Shown one piece after another: positions 1-8,886 of a stretch of 24,786 nt of DNA. This stretch comes from Planctomycetota bacterium. GTDB taxonomy: Bacteria; Planctomycetota; GCA-002687715; DRQF01. Under the pieces are notes generated by a model that saw nothing but the letters and a program-made list of their open reading frames with translations, was not told the origin of the DNA and ran no database searches. Each line of letters begins with the position of its first letter. The stretch's first letter is position 1. Location: positions 1-24,786 of the forward strand of contig WFTN01000134.1 of NCBI GenBank assembly GCA_015485455.1, read 5' to 3'. Position numbers and translations under genes: made by a program.

Positions 1-611
1 GCACCGCATTTGGACTTTTTTCTTCAGCAAATTGCAGGCCTCGATGGGGATTCAAAGAAGCGTTCAACTACATGGGCAGCAACTGCCTTTGCGCGCAGTT
101 CCCAGCCTTAACCCCAGCGATTTATGGGCACGAGAGGTTTACATCCATGGCCGCTCCAGCCTCTGGTGTCATTGGGGTTCCGAGCGTATGCCCCATCCCC
201 GTGGGAGGGACTGGAGTGACCTACTCAACCCAAAATTACCCGGTCGCCGAGGTTGCATCCAGTGCTGCCCCTTTCGGATTCTTCAGTATGTATTTGGGTC
301 GTTGGCAAGACACAACAGACAAATGGATTCACAACGTACGCGTGTTTGCGACTGGCGGTCATTTCGACATGCAAGACGCTTACAACCTCGCTGACCCGAC
401 GCTCCAATTGGTCTACGGCATCACAACGAATCACGACCTCCAAAACGCCGTCGAAACGCCCGTCGACTTTTCCCAACCCACTGTGCCTTTGAGCATTCTC
501 CAAGATTATGGCAACCAAATCGTGCATCGCAGTCATCCAACAGCCGTTACGATTATCCCCAAGATTGGGATCCAAGTCATGACCACAATGATCTTCACGG
601 CAAGCAAATAG
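1..611 (+). CDS. Unrecognised protein, 3' part only
   Basis: The reading frame is open from the left edge of the window (first full codon at position 3) to a TAG at 609-611, so the gene starts outside. About 202 residues are visible. An internal ATG at 72 is not needed as a start because the frame upstream of it codes for plausible protein. The visible part has three Cys near its beginning, is rich in Gly, Ala, Thr and aromatic residues, and has no clear membrane segment near its end. I do not recognise a family. The stop codon is embedded in the ribosome-binding site of the next gene (TAGGAG), so the two genes are probably cotranscribed. Since the partner is a secreted beta-helix protein, this one may also be a cell-surface protein, but that is inference. 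Another open frame across 32-394 is judged a shadow because it breaks this gene-to-gene coupling. Confidence 0.6.
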   Translation, partial: TAFGLFSSANCRPRWGFKEAFNYMGSNCLCAQFPALTPAIYGHERFTSMAAPASGVIGVPSVCPIPVGGTGVTYSTQNYPVAEVASSAAPFGFFSMYLGRWQDTTDKWIHNVRVFATGGHFDMQDAYNLADPTLQLVYGITTNHDLQNAVETPVDFSQPTVPLSILQDYGNQIVHRSHPTAVTIIPKIGIQVMTTMIFTASK

Positions 612-620
612 GAGTACACC

Positions 621-2474
621 ATGAACAAACTATCAAACTGGCTTATAGCCATAGTCCTCGGGACACCACTGAGCCTCATCGCCCAAACGACATTCAATGT
701 TCCCAGTGCCGCTTTTGCCACCATTCAATCTGCCGTCGACGCTTCAGTGGATGGAGATACGATTATCGTGGCTGCGGGCACTTATTTTGAAAACCTCCTC
801 ATCGGAACCAAGGCTATTACTATCCAAGGCGCAGGCATTGGCCAAAGCCGAATTGACGGCGGAGGGGTGGGCTCCGTTTTGAGCATCGGTGAAACCCAAG
901 GTTTTGTCTTGGATGGTTTCACTATCGAAAATGGCTATGGAACCAACTGGGACGCATCAGGCTTTCTTGCTCCAGGGTGGCCCTTAGGGGGCGGGATTCA
1001 GGCTTTGGCCGGGACATCCACGCCACCATCCAACGCTGTCATTTTAGTAAGAAACTGTCACTTTGATGCCAACGTCGCTTCCAGCGGCGGAGCCATCTTT
1101 GCGCTTAACGCCGTAAGCCTAACGGTCGAAGACTGCCTGTTCACCAATAACACCACGGTCGGAACGCCTAGTGGGGGCCCAGGGCGGGTTCCCGCGATTC
1201 ATGTAGAGCAGAATAGTTTCCTGACGATCCGCAGAAGCGAAATCGCAAACAACACCTCTGACTTCTTGACCAAGGGCGGAACGATCACAATCAATGGTGC
1301 TGGAATCATTGCTGAAGATACTTCAATCCACCACAACACCTGTTGGGCAATTCTCGTCCATGGCTTCTGCGACCTCAATCGTGTGCAACTTCACCACAAC
1401 GACATTGGTGGAGTTGTTCTGACCAGCAACGGCCCCCAACAAAGGCATTTCATCCGTAACTCAGTGATCCACTCCAATGGCGGCCCCAATGCTGAGGCTG
1501 GAATCTTAACCCACGGCAACACCACCATCGAAGGATGTACCATCGCCAAGAATGTAGGAGCCACCACCCTCAACAGCCTGAACAACTCAATGGCAATGAC
1601 GGGTGGGGGGGTCGTAGGCCGCGGCCAATTCGTAGCCGGAGTCGCCAACGTCATCATCAAGAACTCCATCGTTTATGGTAACTCTCCGGCAGACACCGTT
1701 CGTTTCCTCCGTTTGCCAGGGCTCCCGCAAACCATCCCACCCATCGGCTTGGTCCTCATGAGCATTGACAATTCCTGTACCAGCCCTAGCCAGGCAAGTT
1801 TTTTGGGAACAGGTAACATCAATGCCAGTCCTATGTTTTTGGACTCGATGAACGGTGACTTTCGTTTAGACCCGCTTTCTCCCTGTGTCGATGCGGGAGA
1901 TCAATCATCTGTTGATATTGATCTCATCGACTTCTTGGGAAACCCGAGAGTCATCTCAACTGAGACTGACATGGGGGCTATTGAAAACACCCATCCAAGC
2001 TTGGGAATGGCCTTAGACAGCAACGTGGGGACAGGTTTGGGCGGGCCCTATGATCTGCTAAAGATCAACGGCAGTACGGGTGATGGGGCAAGGCGGGTCA
2101 CTGTCCCCTTGGGCACATCCTCGACCATGACCTTGGATCAACCGCCCACCAACCCATTCGCCGCAGACTTCCTGATCTTCGGCATCTTCGGACAACCATC
2201 CATCTTTGACACCTACGTCTTGCCAGGCACCATGGGGGACATGGCGTTCACACCCTGCCCGGCTGCTCCGTTGTTGTCATCCGTTTCTTTCATCTATGCC
2301 GGAAGCTTTCCCTTTGGAACTTGCGGTCCTCTCATCCCAACAAGCCTAACACCTTGGTTCTCCGGCCCTGGCCCTGCCATCTTCTTTCCTCTCACGGCCA
2401 CCTTCCAAGGGGTTGTGGAAGAAACCATCGGAGACTTCAAAGTCACCAACGGCATCATTTGGGAAGTCAAGTAG
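621..2474 (+). CDS. Secreted right-handed parallel beta-helix protein
   Basis: This 617-residue protein begins with a signal peptide: Lys near the start, hydrophobic segment at about residues 7-20, likely cleavage after the SLIAQ region. Residues 25-75 match the opening of pectate-lyase-like or DUF1565 beta-helices, with the phrases DGDTIIVAAGTY and KAITIQGAG. Repeated short beta-strand rungs with Asn and Gly turns (for example VRNCHF, VEDCLF, IRRSEI, IKNSIVYGN) continue to about residue 440. A separate beta-rich tail follows, ending in VTNGIIWEV. The beta-helix fold often binds or cleaves polysaccharide, but no lyase catalytic residues can be assigned, so a structural or adhesive role is equally possible. 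GGAG lies directly upstream, overlapping the preceding stop, and fixes the start at 621. The function is not known. Confidence 0.85.
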   Translation: MNKLSNWLIAIVLGTPLSLIAQTTFNVPSAAFATIQSAVDASVDGDTIIVAAGTYFENLLIGTKAITIQGAGIGQSRIDGGGVGSVLSIGETQGFVLDGFTIENGYGTNWDASGFLAPGWPLGGGIQALAGTSTPPSNAVILVRNCHFDANVASSGGAIFALNAVSLTVEDCLFTNNTTVGTPSGGPGRVPAIHVEQNSFLTIRRSEIANNTSDFLTKGGTITINGAGIIAEDTSIHHNTCWAILVHGFCDLNRVQLHHNDIGGVVLTSNGPQQRHFIRNSVIHSNGGPNAEAGILTHGNTTIEGCTIAKNVGATTLNSLNNSMAMTGGGVVGRGQFVAGVANVIIKNSIVYGNSPADTVRFLRLPGLPQTIPPIGLVLMSIDNSCTSPSQASFLGTGNINASPMFLDSMNGDFRLDPLSPCVDAGDQSSVDIDLIDFLGNPRVISTETDMGAIENTHPSLGMALDSNVGTGLGGPYDLLKINGSTGDGARRVTVPLGTSSTMTLDQPPTNPFAADFLIFGIFGQPSIFDTYVLPGTMGDMAFTPCPAAPLLSSVSFIYAGSFPFGTCGPLIPTSLTPWFSGPGPAIFFPLTATFQGVVEETIGDFKVTNGIIWEVK

Positions 2475-2494
2475 GGCAAGAAACGTTGGATTTT

Positions 2495-2522
2495 GAGAGT
2501 CCTGCACTCCAGCAGGACTCTC
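2495..2522. terminator. Hairpin between convergent genes
   Basis: An 11-bp perfect stem (GAGAGTCCTGC at 2495-2505 and its complement at 2512-2522) with a six-base loop fills most of the 48-bp gap between the beta-helix gene (+) and the RND permease gene (-). It directly abuts the RND stop codon. There is no downstream T-run on either strand, so it is not a textbook intrinsic terminator. Position and stem strength suggest a shared bidirectional 3' end or mRNA stabiliser. Confidence 0.5.
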
Positions 2523-5500
2523 TCACATGGCGGTCTCTGTCTTACCTTCGCCAAGAGATCGCTTTCCTGTGAGGAGACGAGCCACGTCTTCAAAGACACA
2601 ATAGGTCGCCGGCAAGATGAGCAAAGTCAAAGCGGTGGCGAAAAAAAGTCCGTAGACAATGGAAACAGCCATGGGGATGAGAAACTGAGCTTGAAAACTC
2701 TTCTCTAACATCAGCGGACTCAAACCAGCGATGGTCGTGATGCTCGTGAGGATGATGGCACGAAGACGGCTGCGGCCTCCGTGCACAACAGCTTCAAAAG
2801 CCGAGACACCGCGCAAACGCTCACGGTTAATGAAATCGACCAAGATGAGAGAATCATTGACGACAATGCCCGTCAGAGCCACCCCGCCAATCATCGAAAG
2901 GATCGTGAAGGGATAGCCAGTAATCCAATGCCCCACCACAGCGCCAACAAAGGCGTAGGGAATGGCAAGCATCACGATAAGAGGTTGACCATAAGATCTG
3001 AATAGAATGGCGATGATCACATAGATCAAGAATAAAGCCACGATGAATCCGATCTTGAGGGAGCCCAAAGACTCAGCCGTTTGTTTCTTGTTGCCTTCAA
3101 AGGCCAAGCTCACCCCAGGAAACATACTGCTGATGTTGGCAAAGTCCTTCTCTAAGCCCGCGTTGATCTTGGTTGTGTCCCCACCTTTTTCCGTGTCAAC
3201 TTGGGCCTTCACCGTGAAAGCGCGTTTTCCGTCAACACGGGCCAAAGTGGCATAACCTCGAGACGTCTTCATGTGGGCGACTTCTTGCAATGGCACCCGA
3301 CCGCCTTGAGGGGTTTCGATTCGGATGGCCGCCAAGTCACCGATGGACCTGCGAGAATCTTCAGGCAACAAAACTCTTACCTTGACCTCTTCGTTTTCCC
3401 CTTGAAGCTCTTGGATTTCGAAGCCAAAAAGAGCATGGCGAATTTGGAGAGCGATATCTTGAGTCGTGAGCCCCAGCTCTCGGGCATCATCCCGTAGAGT
3501 GAGTTGGACCTCCAACTTCCCCAGGTTCAGGTCATCTTCAAGTTCTTCCACACCGGCATAGCTACTTACCACTGTTTCGATGTGGTCGATGGCCCGCCGC
3601 AGTTGAACCAGATTGTCGCCGCGGACCTGAATTTGAATATCCGACCCCTGAATACCGCCGCTTTTGGCCTCAAACGTGATCTTTTTGGCCCCGGCGATCC
3701 CGGCAACAGCCTCACGCCAATCAGCCAAAATAGAGGGAGAGGCTCGAAGCCCCATGTTTTCGCGATTCTCTGCGGAGATAAGCTCAATGGAGACTTGGCC
3801 CACAGTAGCTGGGTCAGCATTGGCCTGCCGACCACGATCAGAAAAAGTCACCCCTACAACACTGAACGTCTTGTCCACTTCTGGTGTATTCAAACAAACA
3901 CGCTCAATTTGATCTAAGACCTCTAATGTCCTTTGTTCAGAGGTGCCAGCCACCATTTCAACTTGAACAAAAACAGTTTCCGCATCTGTATTCTGAATAA
4001 ACACGAAGGGGATGACTCCTCCGACAACCAGTCCCACAATAAGCAAACTGACAGAAGCCGTTCCGGCCAGAAAAACGTAACGCCAGTGAAGAACAAACCG
4101 AAGCAAGCGCTCATAGAGATCGGGCATCTTGCCTTCAAAGAGCCAAGCCCGCATGGATGTTACCTTGGCAGAGAAAGCTTCGAAACGCTTTTTCTCCGGC
4201 TTACGGCGATGGGCCAAGTGCGCTGGCAGAATAATAAACGCTTCGACCAAAGAGACAGCCAAGGCCGAGATCACCACAATGGGAAGTTGTTTGAGAAAGG
4301 TTCCGATGGTGCCATCGATGTAGGCCAAAGGTAAGAATGCCACCATGGTGGTTAGCACCGCAGAGGTGACCGGAATGGCAACTTCATTCACACCCTCAAT
4401 GGCTGCCTGGTGAGAAGGCATACCATTGCGAATCTTTGTGAAAACATTCTCACCGATGACGATAGCGTCATCCACGATCATCCCTAAGACTACAATCAAG
4501 GCGAAAAGCGAGATGAGGTTGATACTTCCCCCCATCAAGTGCATCAAAATAAACGTCCCGAGGAAGGAAATGGGCAATCCTAAAGCAACCCAGAAGGCGA
4601 CCCTTAGTTCAAGGAACAAGGCCAGAGCAATAGCTACCAAGATCAATCCGGTCTTGGCGTTGCGGATCATCAGGTCAAGACGTTCTGAGATCAAACGAGT
4701 CAAGTCACTCATGGGGGTCAATGTGAGCGCCCCCGACAATCTCGTTGGATGCTCCTGAACATAATTCTTCACCGCATCAGCGATGGCAATAGCATCCTCT
4801 TCTGGTGTCTTGGTGATAGTAATCATCACCGCTGGTTTGCCAGCAAAACGTGCTTGCTCAACTTTGTCTTCGAAGGCGTCACGAGCGCGGGAAATATCCC
4901 GCAAACGAATGACACTGCCGTCTGGAAGACTCTTGATCACATGATCTTCCCACGCCAGAGCGTGAGAGCGCTCGCCCAAGGTCCTCACGCCGACATTTCC
5001 CTGGGAACTCTTGAGTTGCCCCCCAGGTGCGTCCTGATTGAGAGCCTGCAAGACACGGCCGACCTCATCGAAAGTAAGACCAAACTCCTCTAACTTCTCG
5101 GGCAAGATCTCAGCCTGAATCTCTGGGGCTCGAACGCCCACCAGATTCGCACGACTAATTTCAGGGAGGTCAAGCAATTCGTCTCGAAGGTCCCGAGCAG
5201 CTTCTCGTAACTGAGTTTCGCTCACATCCCCGTGAACCACCACAGAGATAACGGGAAAGAAGGGCCTCACTTGGCTGAGCTCTGGCTCTTCAGCATCGCT
5301 TGGCAACTTGGCAGCCACCTTGTCGAGTTCTGCACGAATATCGCTTAAGACCTCCGCCCGATCGACGCCGTCTTCCAGCTCAATGGTTGTCGTCGTCAGG
5401 CCCTCGAAAATCCGTGTCCGGATTTCTTCCACACCTTCAACATCTTCCACTTCTCTTTCCAAACGACGAGCAATACTCTTTTCGACAACTTCAGGAGATG

Positions 5501-5660
5501 CTCCGGGATAAACCACAGAGACAGCGACCAATTCTGGATCGGACGTTGGGAAGAGTTCCCGGACCAAGGTCACGGCATAATAAGAACCGGCAAGGATAAT
5601 GCCCCACATGAGCAAGTTAACTGCCACGGGGTTATTGACGGAGAACTTAGGAAGATTCAC
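2523..5660 (-). CDS. RND-family efflux permease (AcrB/HAE1-like)
   Basis: This 1045-residue protein has the usual length of inner-membrane RND drug pumps, which trade protons for substrates and work with a periplasmic adaptor and an outer-membrane channel. TM1 is at about residues 10-30. The TM4 acidic pair is present (VLGMIVDDAIVIGENV, Asp397 and Asp398), and the late RLRAIILTS segment keeps the Arg and Thr of the AcrB relay. TM10 reads GIVVNDSLILVDF, so the position of AcrB Lys940 is Asn935, followed by Asp936. Two large porter loops lie between TM1-TM2 and TM7-TM8. The start is GTG at 5660, overlapping the stop of the adaptor gene (GTGA), which points to translational coupling. Substrate is unknown. 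The HAE1-like drug/lipid class is favoured over heavy-metal pumps on TM4 sequence. Confidence 0.93.
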   Translation of the reverse strand: MNLPKFSVNNPVAVNLLMWGIILAGSYYAVTLVRELFPTSDPELVAVSVVYPGASPEVVEKSIARRLEREVEDVEGVEEIRTRIFEGLTTTTIELEDGVDRAEVLSDIRAELDKVAAKLPSDAEEPELSQVRPFFPVISVVVHGDVSETQLREAARDLRDELLDLPEISRANLVGVRAPEIQAEILPEKLEEFGLTFDEVGRVLQALNQDAPGGQLKSSQGNVGVRTLGERSHALAWEDHVIKSLPDGSVIRLRDISRARDAFEDKVEQARFAGKPAVMITITKTPEEDAIAIADAVKNYVQEHPTRLSGALTLTPMSDLTRLISERLDLMIRNAKTGLILVAIALALFLELRVAFWVALGLPISFLGTFILMHLMGGSINLISLFALIVVLGMIVDDAIVIGENVFTKIRNGMPSHQAAIEGVNEVAIPVTSAVLTTMVAFLPLAYIDGTIGTFLKQLPIVVISALAVSLVEAFIILPAHLAHRRKPEKKRFEAFSAKVTSMRAWLFEGKMPDLYERLLRFVLHWRYVFLAGTASVSLLIVGLVVGGVIPFVFIQNTDAETVFVQVEMVAGTSEQRTLEVLDQIERVCLNTPEVDKTFSVVGVTFSDRGRQANADPATVGQVSIELISAENRENMGLRASPSILADWREAVAGIAGAKKITFEAKSGGIQGSDIQIQVRGDNLVQLRRAIDHIETVVSSYAGVEELEDDLNLGKLEVQLTLRDDARELGLTTQDIALQIRHALFGFEIQELQGENEEVKVRVLLPEDSRRSIGDLAAIRIETPQGGRVPLQEVAHMKTSRGYATLARVDGKRAFTVKAQVDTEKGGDTTKINAGLEKDFANISSMFPGVSLAFEGNKKQTAESLGSLKIGFIVALFLIYVIIAILFRSYGQPLIVMLAIPYAFVGAVVGHWITGYPFTILSMIGGVALTGIVVNDSLILVDFINRERLRGVSAFEAVVHGGRSRLRAIILTSITTIAGLSPLMLEKSFQAQFLIPMAVSIVYGLFFATALTLLILPATYCVFEDVARLLTGKRSLGEGKTETAM

Positions 5661-6943
5661 TTGCTCGTCCTCGATGGTTCAGACTTCTGAACTTCCACCA
5701 GCGAACCAGCAGCAACTTGCTCCAGATTGTCGAGAATCACTTCTCGCCCCTTTGCCTCCGGGTCTCGACTGAGAATGACATCGGGGAGAAGGTGGGCGAT
5801 TTTGACTCTAAGTTCTTCGACCTTCACACTTTTCTCCCCGTGTCCTGGGGCTAGGGCCAAAACTCCACCATCGAGAAATGAAGTCCTGGGCAACACGAGA
5901 ACGTCCTTGCGAATCGGCCCCTTGATCTTGGCGATCAAGAACGCACCCAAAGGCGGTGCCGGGGAGTCCTCTGTTTCTTCAATCACGATGAAAACATGGT
6001 AGGTACGATCTTCCACTTGGAGTGCCGGGGAGACCCGTGTCACTTGGGCCTGCCAGGAACAACCTGGACGATTCGTTCTGGTCAAATTGACTTCAGCCCC
6101 AACCTTCACATCGCCAAAGCTCGATGCTGGTAGAGCAATGGGGACTTCCACGCGATGCGGATCGACTATTCGAAACAATTCTGTGCCAGCGGCAATTCGA
6201 ATGCCCGGTTGGACACTCTTGCTTTCGATGACGCCGGTGAAAGGAGCCTTGAGAACGCAACGATCCATGTCTCTTTGTGCTCGGCTAATATCGAGATGCG
6301 TCGATTTCATGATCGACTCGAGGCGCTTGGCATTGATCCGGGCCAGGCGCAGATTGTTTTCGATTCGCAAAGTCGACAGTTCAACAGTTGTTGTGGCCCG
6401 ACGTTGGCGGTCAACTTCATCCACAGAAGTGACGTTGTTTTCAAACATCTGAATGCGCCGAGCCAATTCGTCGGATGAAAGTTTGAATTCGCGCTTGGAA
6501 ACTCTCTGCTGGTCTTCCAAGCTCTTGATCTCGGCATTCTGGCGACTGAGCTCGATGGTGTTTTGCTCAAGGGAAGCCAGATGGCGCCCCTTCGCTTCTT
6601 GGTAATCCGCATCGCCAATCTGTACTAAGACCGTCCCCTTTTCGACATGGGCGCCGATCTCCAATTGGGGACTGACATTCTGGACAACCCCTTGAACCTC
6701 GGCAGAAACCACGGTTTGCAACATGGCCCGCACACGGCCATAGCCCGACAGAGTTTCCTGGTAATCTTGTGGAACAAGCCTAAGGACATGCACTTGAGTC
6801 AAAGGAGGCGACAGATCGCCCTTCTCTGCGGGAGTCGACAACGCCTTGAGTCGCTTGAATCCTAAGATCCCTACCAGCAAGAGAACGATCACAAGGATGA
6901 CCGATTTCAGGGCCCTTACCCAAGTTGAAGAATGAGTTTTCAT
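5657..6943 (-). CDS. RND membrane fusion (periplasmic adaptor) protein
   Basis: This 428-residue protein of the HlyD/AcrA group links the RND permease to an outer-membrane channel. An N-terminal membrane anchor spans about residues 14-30. Next comes the first half of a lipoyl-like domain (SAEVQGVVQNVSPQLEIGAH then VEKGTVLVQIGD), a coiled-coil hairpin rich in Glu, Arg and Leu at about residues 120-230, and the second lipoyl half (LKAPFTGVIESKSVQPG). The C-terminal part is beta-barrel. ATG at 6943 has AAGG nine bases upstream. The gene ends in GTGA overlapping the permease start. It begins 44 bp after the CLC gene stop on the same strand, so the three may share a transcript. No outer-membrane channel gene is in the window. 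Confidence 0.92.
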   Translation of the reverse strand: MKTHSSTWVRALKSVILVIVLLLVGILGFKRLKALSTPAEKGDLSPPLTQVHVLRLVPQDYQETLSGYGRVRAMLQTVVSAEVQGVVQNVSPQLEIGAHVEKGTVLVQIGDADYQEAKGRHLASLEQNTIELSRQNAEIKSLEDQQRVSKREFKLSSDELARRIQMFENNVTSVDEVDRQRRATTTVELSTLRIENNLRLARINAKRLESIMKSTHLDISRAQRDMDRCVLKAPFTGVIESKSVQPGIRIAAGTELFRIVDPHRVEVPIALPASSFGDVKVGAEVNLTRTNRPGCSWQAQVTRVSPALQVEDRTYHVFIVIEETEDSPAPPLGAFLIAKIKGPIRKDVLVLPRTSFLDGGVLALAPGHGEKSVKVEELRVKIAHLLPDVILSRDPEAKGREVILDNLEQVAAGSLVEVQKSEPSRTSK

Positions 6944-6987
6944 ACGACTAATCCTTGGACTGGACTCAATACTGATAAATCCTGGAG

Positions 6988-8820
6988 TTAGCGAGTCTCC
7001 ATTGCTTTCTGCATGAGCTTAAGTCGCTCATCGTATGCTCTTGACAATGCACGACGGCGAAGCATTCCCAGCAATTTGTGCTTATCATCTGGATCAACCA
7101 CAGGAAGCTCATCGATATTCTTCAGGTTGAATCTTTGAAGAGCGACATGCAAATCGTCTTTGGGCGTGATTGAAATCACACTTGTGGTCATGAAGTCTGC
7201 AGCCACAGCAAGCTCATGGAGAGTATCGTCATAGGTAAAGGAACGAATATCATGAGCTGAGAAAATGCCGACGAAGCGCCCGTCGTTGTCGAGTACCGGA
7301 AAATAGTCTGCGTGGGTATCTCCCACCAAATGGACGATATCCTTAAGAGGCGTGCCAATTCTCACATTCTGAAAAGCCCGGTCTTCCATAACATCGGCAA
7401 CGACAATGTCTTGCAAAAGAGGAACCATGAATTCGCCTTTGTGGGCTGGAGAATGGGCCCGATTCAGCACTTGCTTGCGGTAAAGTGTCCAAGGAGTACA
7501 AATGACAAAAGTGATGGCGCAAACCCACATGGCAGGCATGAGTAGTTCATAGGAACCGGTCATTTCACTTACCATGATAATCGTCGAGATGGGGGTACGT
7601 GCTGAACCAGCAAAGAAACCACACATGCCCACCACCACAAAGCTGGCGGGGTGTTCGATGAGACCCATTTGCTGGAAGATAAGACCGACGGCACCGCCGA
7701 TCCCGCCACCAACCACCATAGCTGGACCAAAAACACCACCACTGCCCCCCGAGGAAATCGTGAGTGCTGTGGTCAGAATCTTGAAGACAGCTACGAGAAT
7801 CAAGATCTGAATTCCCGCCCAACCCACAAGGGAGCCATCCAATGCCTGCTGCAAGATGCCATAGCCAAAAGCCAGAACCGACAGGCTATTTTCATCGCCG
7901 GTGGCTTTCCACAATCCTAAGGCCACTAACCCAGTGAGTAGCCCCCCCAAAGCTGGAGCAAGGGCTTTTGGACCTTTCATCCGATCGAACAAACTCTCGG
8001 TCCCATAGAAAACTTTGATATTGAGCCAGATAACGGGCACCAAGATCAAGGCCAGAACCGTGTAGGGTCCTAGGTCCATGAGGTTGTTGAATGTTAAGTT
8101 GGAAGGCACCAAGAACAGGTGAGTGAAACTTCCGAACCAGCCACAGAGAACACAGTAAGCCACAGCCGAAGAGAGGAAGGAGGGAAGAAGGACGTCCGAC
8201 TCGAACTCTGCTTCACGGTACATAACTTCGCTAGCAAAAAGTGCTCCAGCGAGGGGGGCACGAAAAATGGCTCCGACCCCAGCTCCCATCCCCGCCGCCA
8301 AAAGGATGCGTCGTTGACGATCATCGAGATGAAGTTGGGTCGCCAAGAAGGAACCGAAACCCGCCCCGATTTGAGCGATGGGGCCTTCCCGACCACCGCT
8401 GCCCCCTGTACCCAGTGAAATCGCCGTGGTGATCGATTTAAGCAGAGGCACGCGATAGCGAATGCGCCCCCCATGGTGGTGGTAGGCCTCAATAGCTGCA
8501 TCTGTTCCGTGGCCCTTGGCTTCTGGGGCATAGCGAAAACAGAGGAAACCACTGAGGAGCCCGCCGATGGCAGGGGCAAAGACAATCCCCAACATGACAA
8601 CTTCCGCTGGACCATGAGAGGGAAAAAGATGCGATTCGCCACTGGGACCAGAGGGGGAATAGCCACAAAGACCTTCCATGATCAAGTGGAAAGCCCCCTG
8701 GCTAAGATACTCGAAAGCCACAGCACCGGAGCCAGCAACGAAGCCAACAACGAGGGCCAGTCCGGCCATAGCGCCAGCCCCTTTCCATACGGAGCGCTTG
8801 GAACCTGGGTGACTGGACAT
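6988..8820 (-). CDS. CLC-family chloride channel/transporter with C-terminal CBS pair
   Basis: This 610-residue protein has a CLC membrane domain (about residues 10-450) and two CBS domains (about 475-530 and 538-595). Anion-path motifs are visible: GREGP at 143-147 with the gating Glu145, GGVFGP at 361-366, and a GHGT variant at 103-106 where E. coli ClcA has GSGIP. The segment PLAGALFASEVM aligns with PLAGILFIIEEM of ClcA, putting Val199 at the internal proton glutamate (Glu203 in ClcA). CLC channels carry Val at that site, so passive chloride flow rather than exchange is possible. CBS domains usually bind adenine nucleotides and tune activity. The start ATG at 8820 has no good Shine-Dalgarno sequence. 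An upstream terminator (8850-8886) separates it from the preceding small gene. Confidence 0.92.
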   Translation of the reverse strand: MSSHPGSKRSVWKGAGAMAGLALVVGFVAGSGAVAFEYLSQGAFHLIMEGLCGYSPSGPSGESHLFPSHGPAEVVMLGIVFAPAIGGLLSGFLCFRYAPEAKGHGTDAAIEAYHHHGGRIRYRVPLLKSITTAISLGTGGSGGREGPIAQIGAGFGSFLATQLHLDDRQRRILLAAGMGAGVGAIFRAPLAGALFASEVMYREAEFESDVLLPSFLSSAVAYCVLCGWFGSFTHLFLVPSNLTFNNLMDLGPYTVLALILVPVIWLNIKVFYGTESLFDRMKGPKALAPALGGLLTGLVALGLWKATGDENSLSVLAFGYGILQQALDGSLVGWAGIQILILVAVFKILTTALTISSGGSGGVFGPAMVVGGGIGGAVGLIFQQMGLIEHPASFVVVGMCGFFAGSARTPISTIIMVSEMTGSYELLMPAMWVCAITFVICTPWTLYRKQVLNRAHSPAHKGEFMVPLLQDIVVADVMEDRAFQNVRIGTPLKDIVHLVGDTHADYFPVLDNDGRFVGIFSAHDIRSFTYDDTLHELAVAADFMTTSVISITPKDDLHVALQRFNLKNIDELPVVDPDDKHKLLGMLRRRALSRAYDERLKLMQKAMETR

Positions 8821-8849
8821 GATTTGGAGGAACTCTCTGGGCGTGGGCG

Positions 8850-8886
8850 AAAAAAAAGGCGAAGACTACTCGGGGGCGTCTTCCCC
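8850..8886 (-). terminator. Intrinsic terminator overlapping a stop codon
   Basis: Read on the minus strand, the hairpin GGGGAAGAC / GTCTTCGCC (six perfect pairs, one mismatch, then two more pairs, with an 11-base loop) is followed by eight T. The stem starts inside the last codons of the 79-residue gene and its TAG sits in the loop. It should end that transcript 30 bp before the CLC start codon. Confidence 0.75.

Noticed and set aside
3504..4334. Plus-strand open frames opposite the RND permease
   Set aside because: Long antisense frames are expected opposite a conserved gene of this composition. The RND motifs on the minus strand are decisive.
8094..8666. 190-codon minus-strand frame inside the CLC gene
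   Set aside because: It is out of frame with a complete CLC protein whose anion-path motifs span the same bases.
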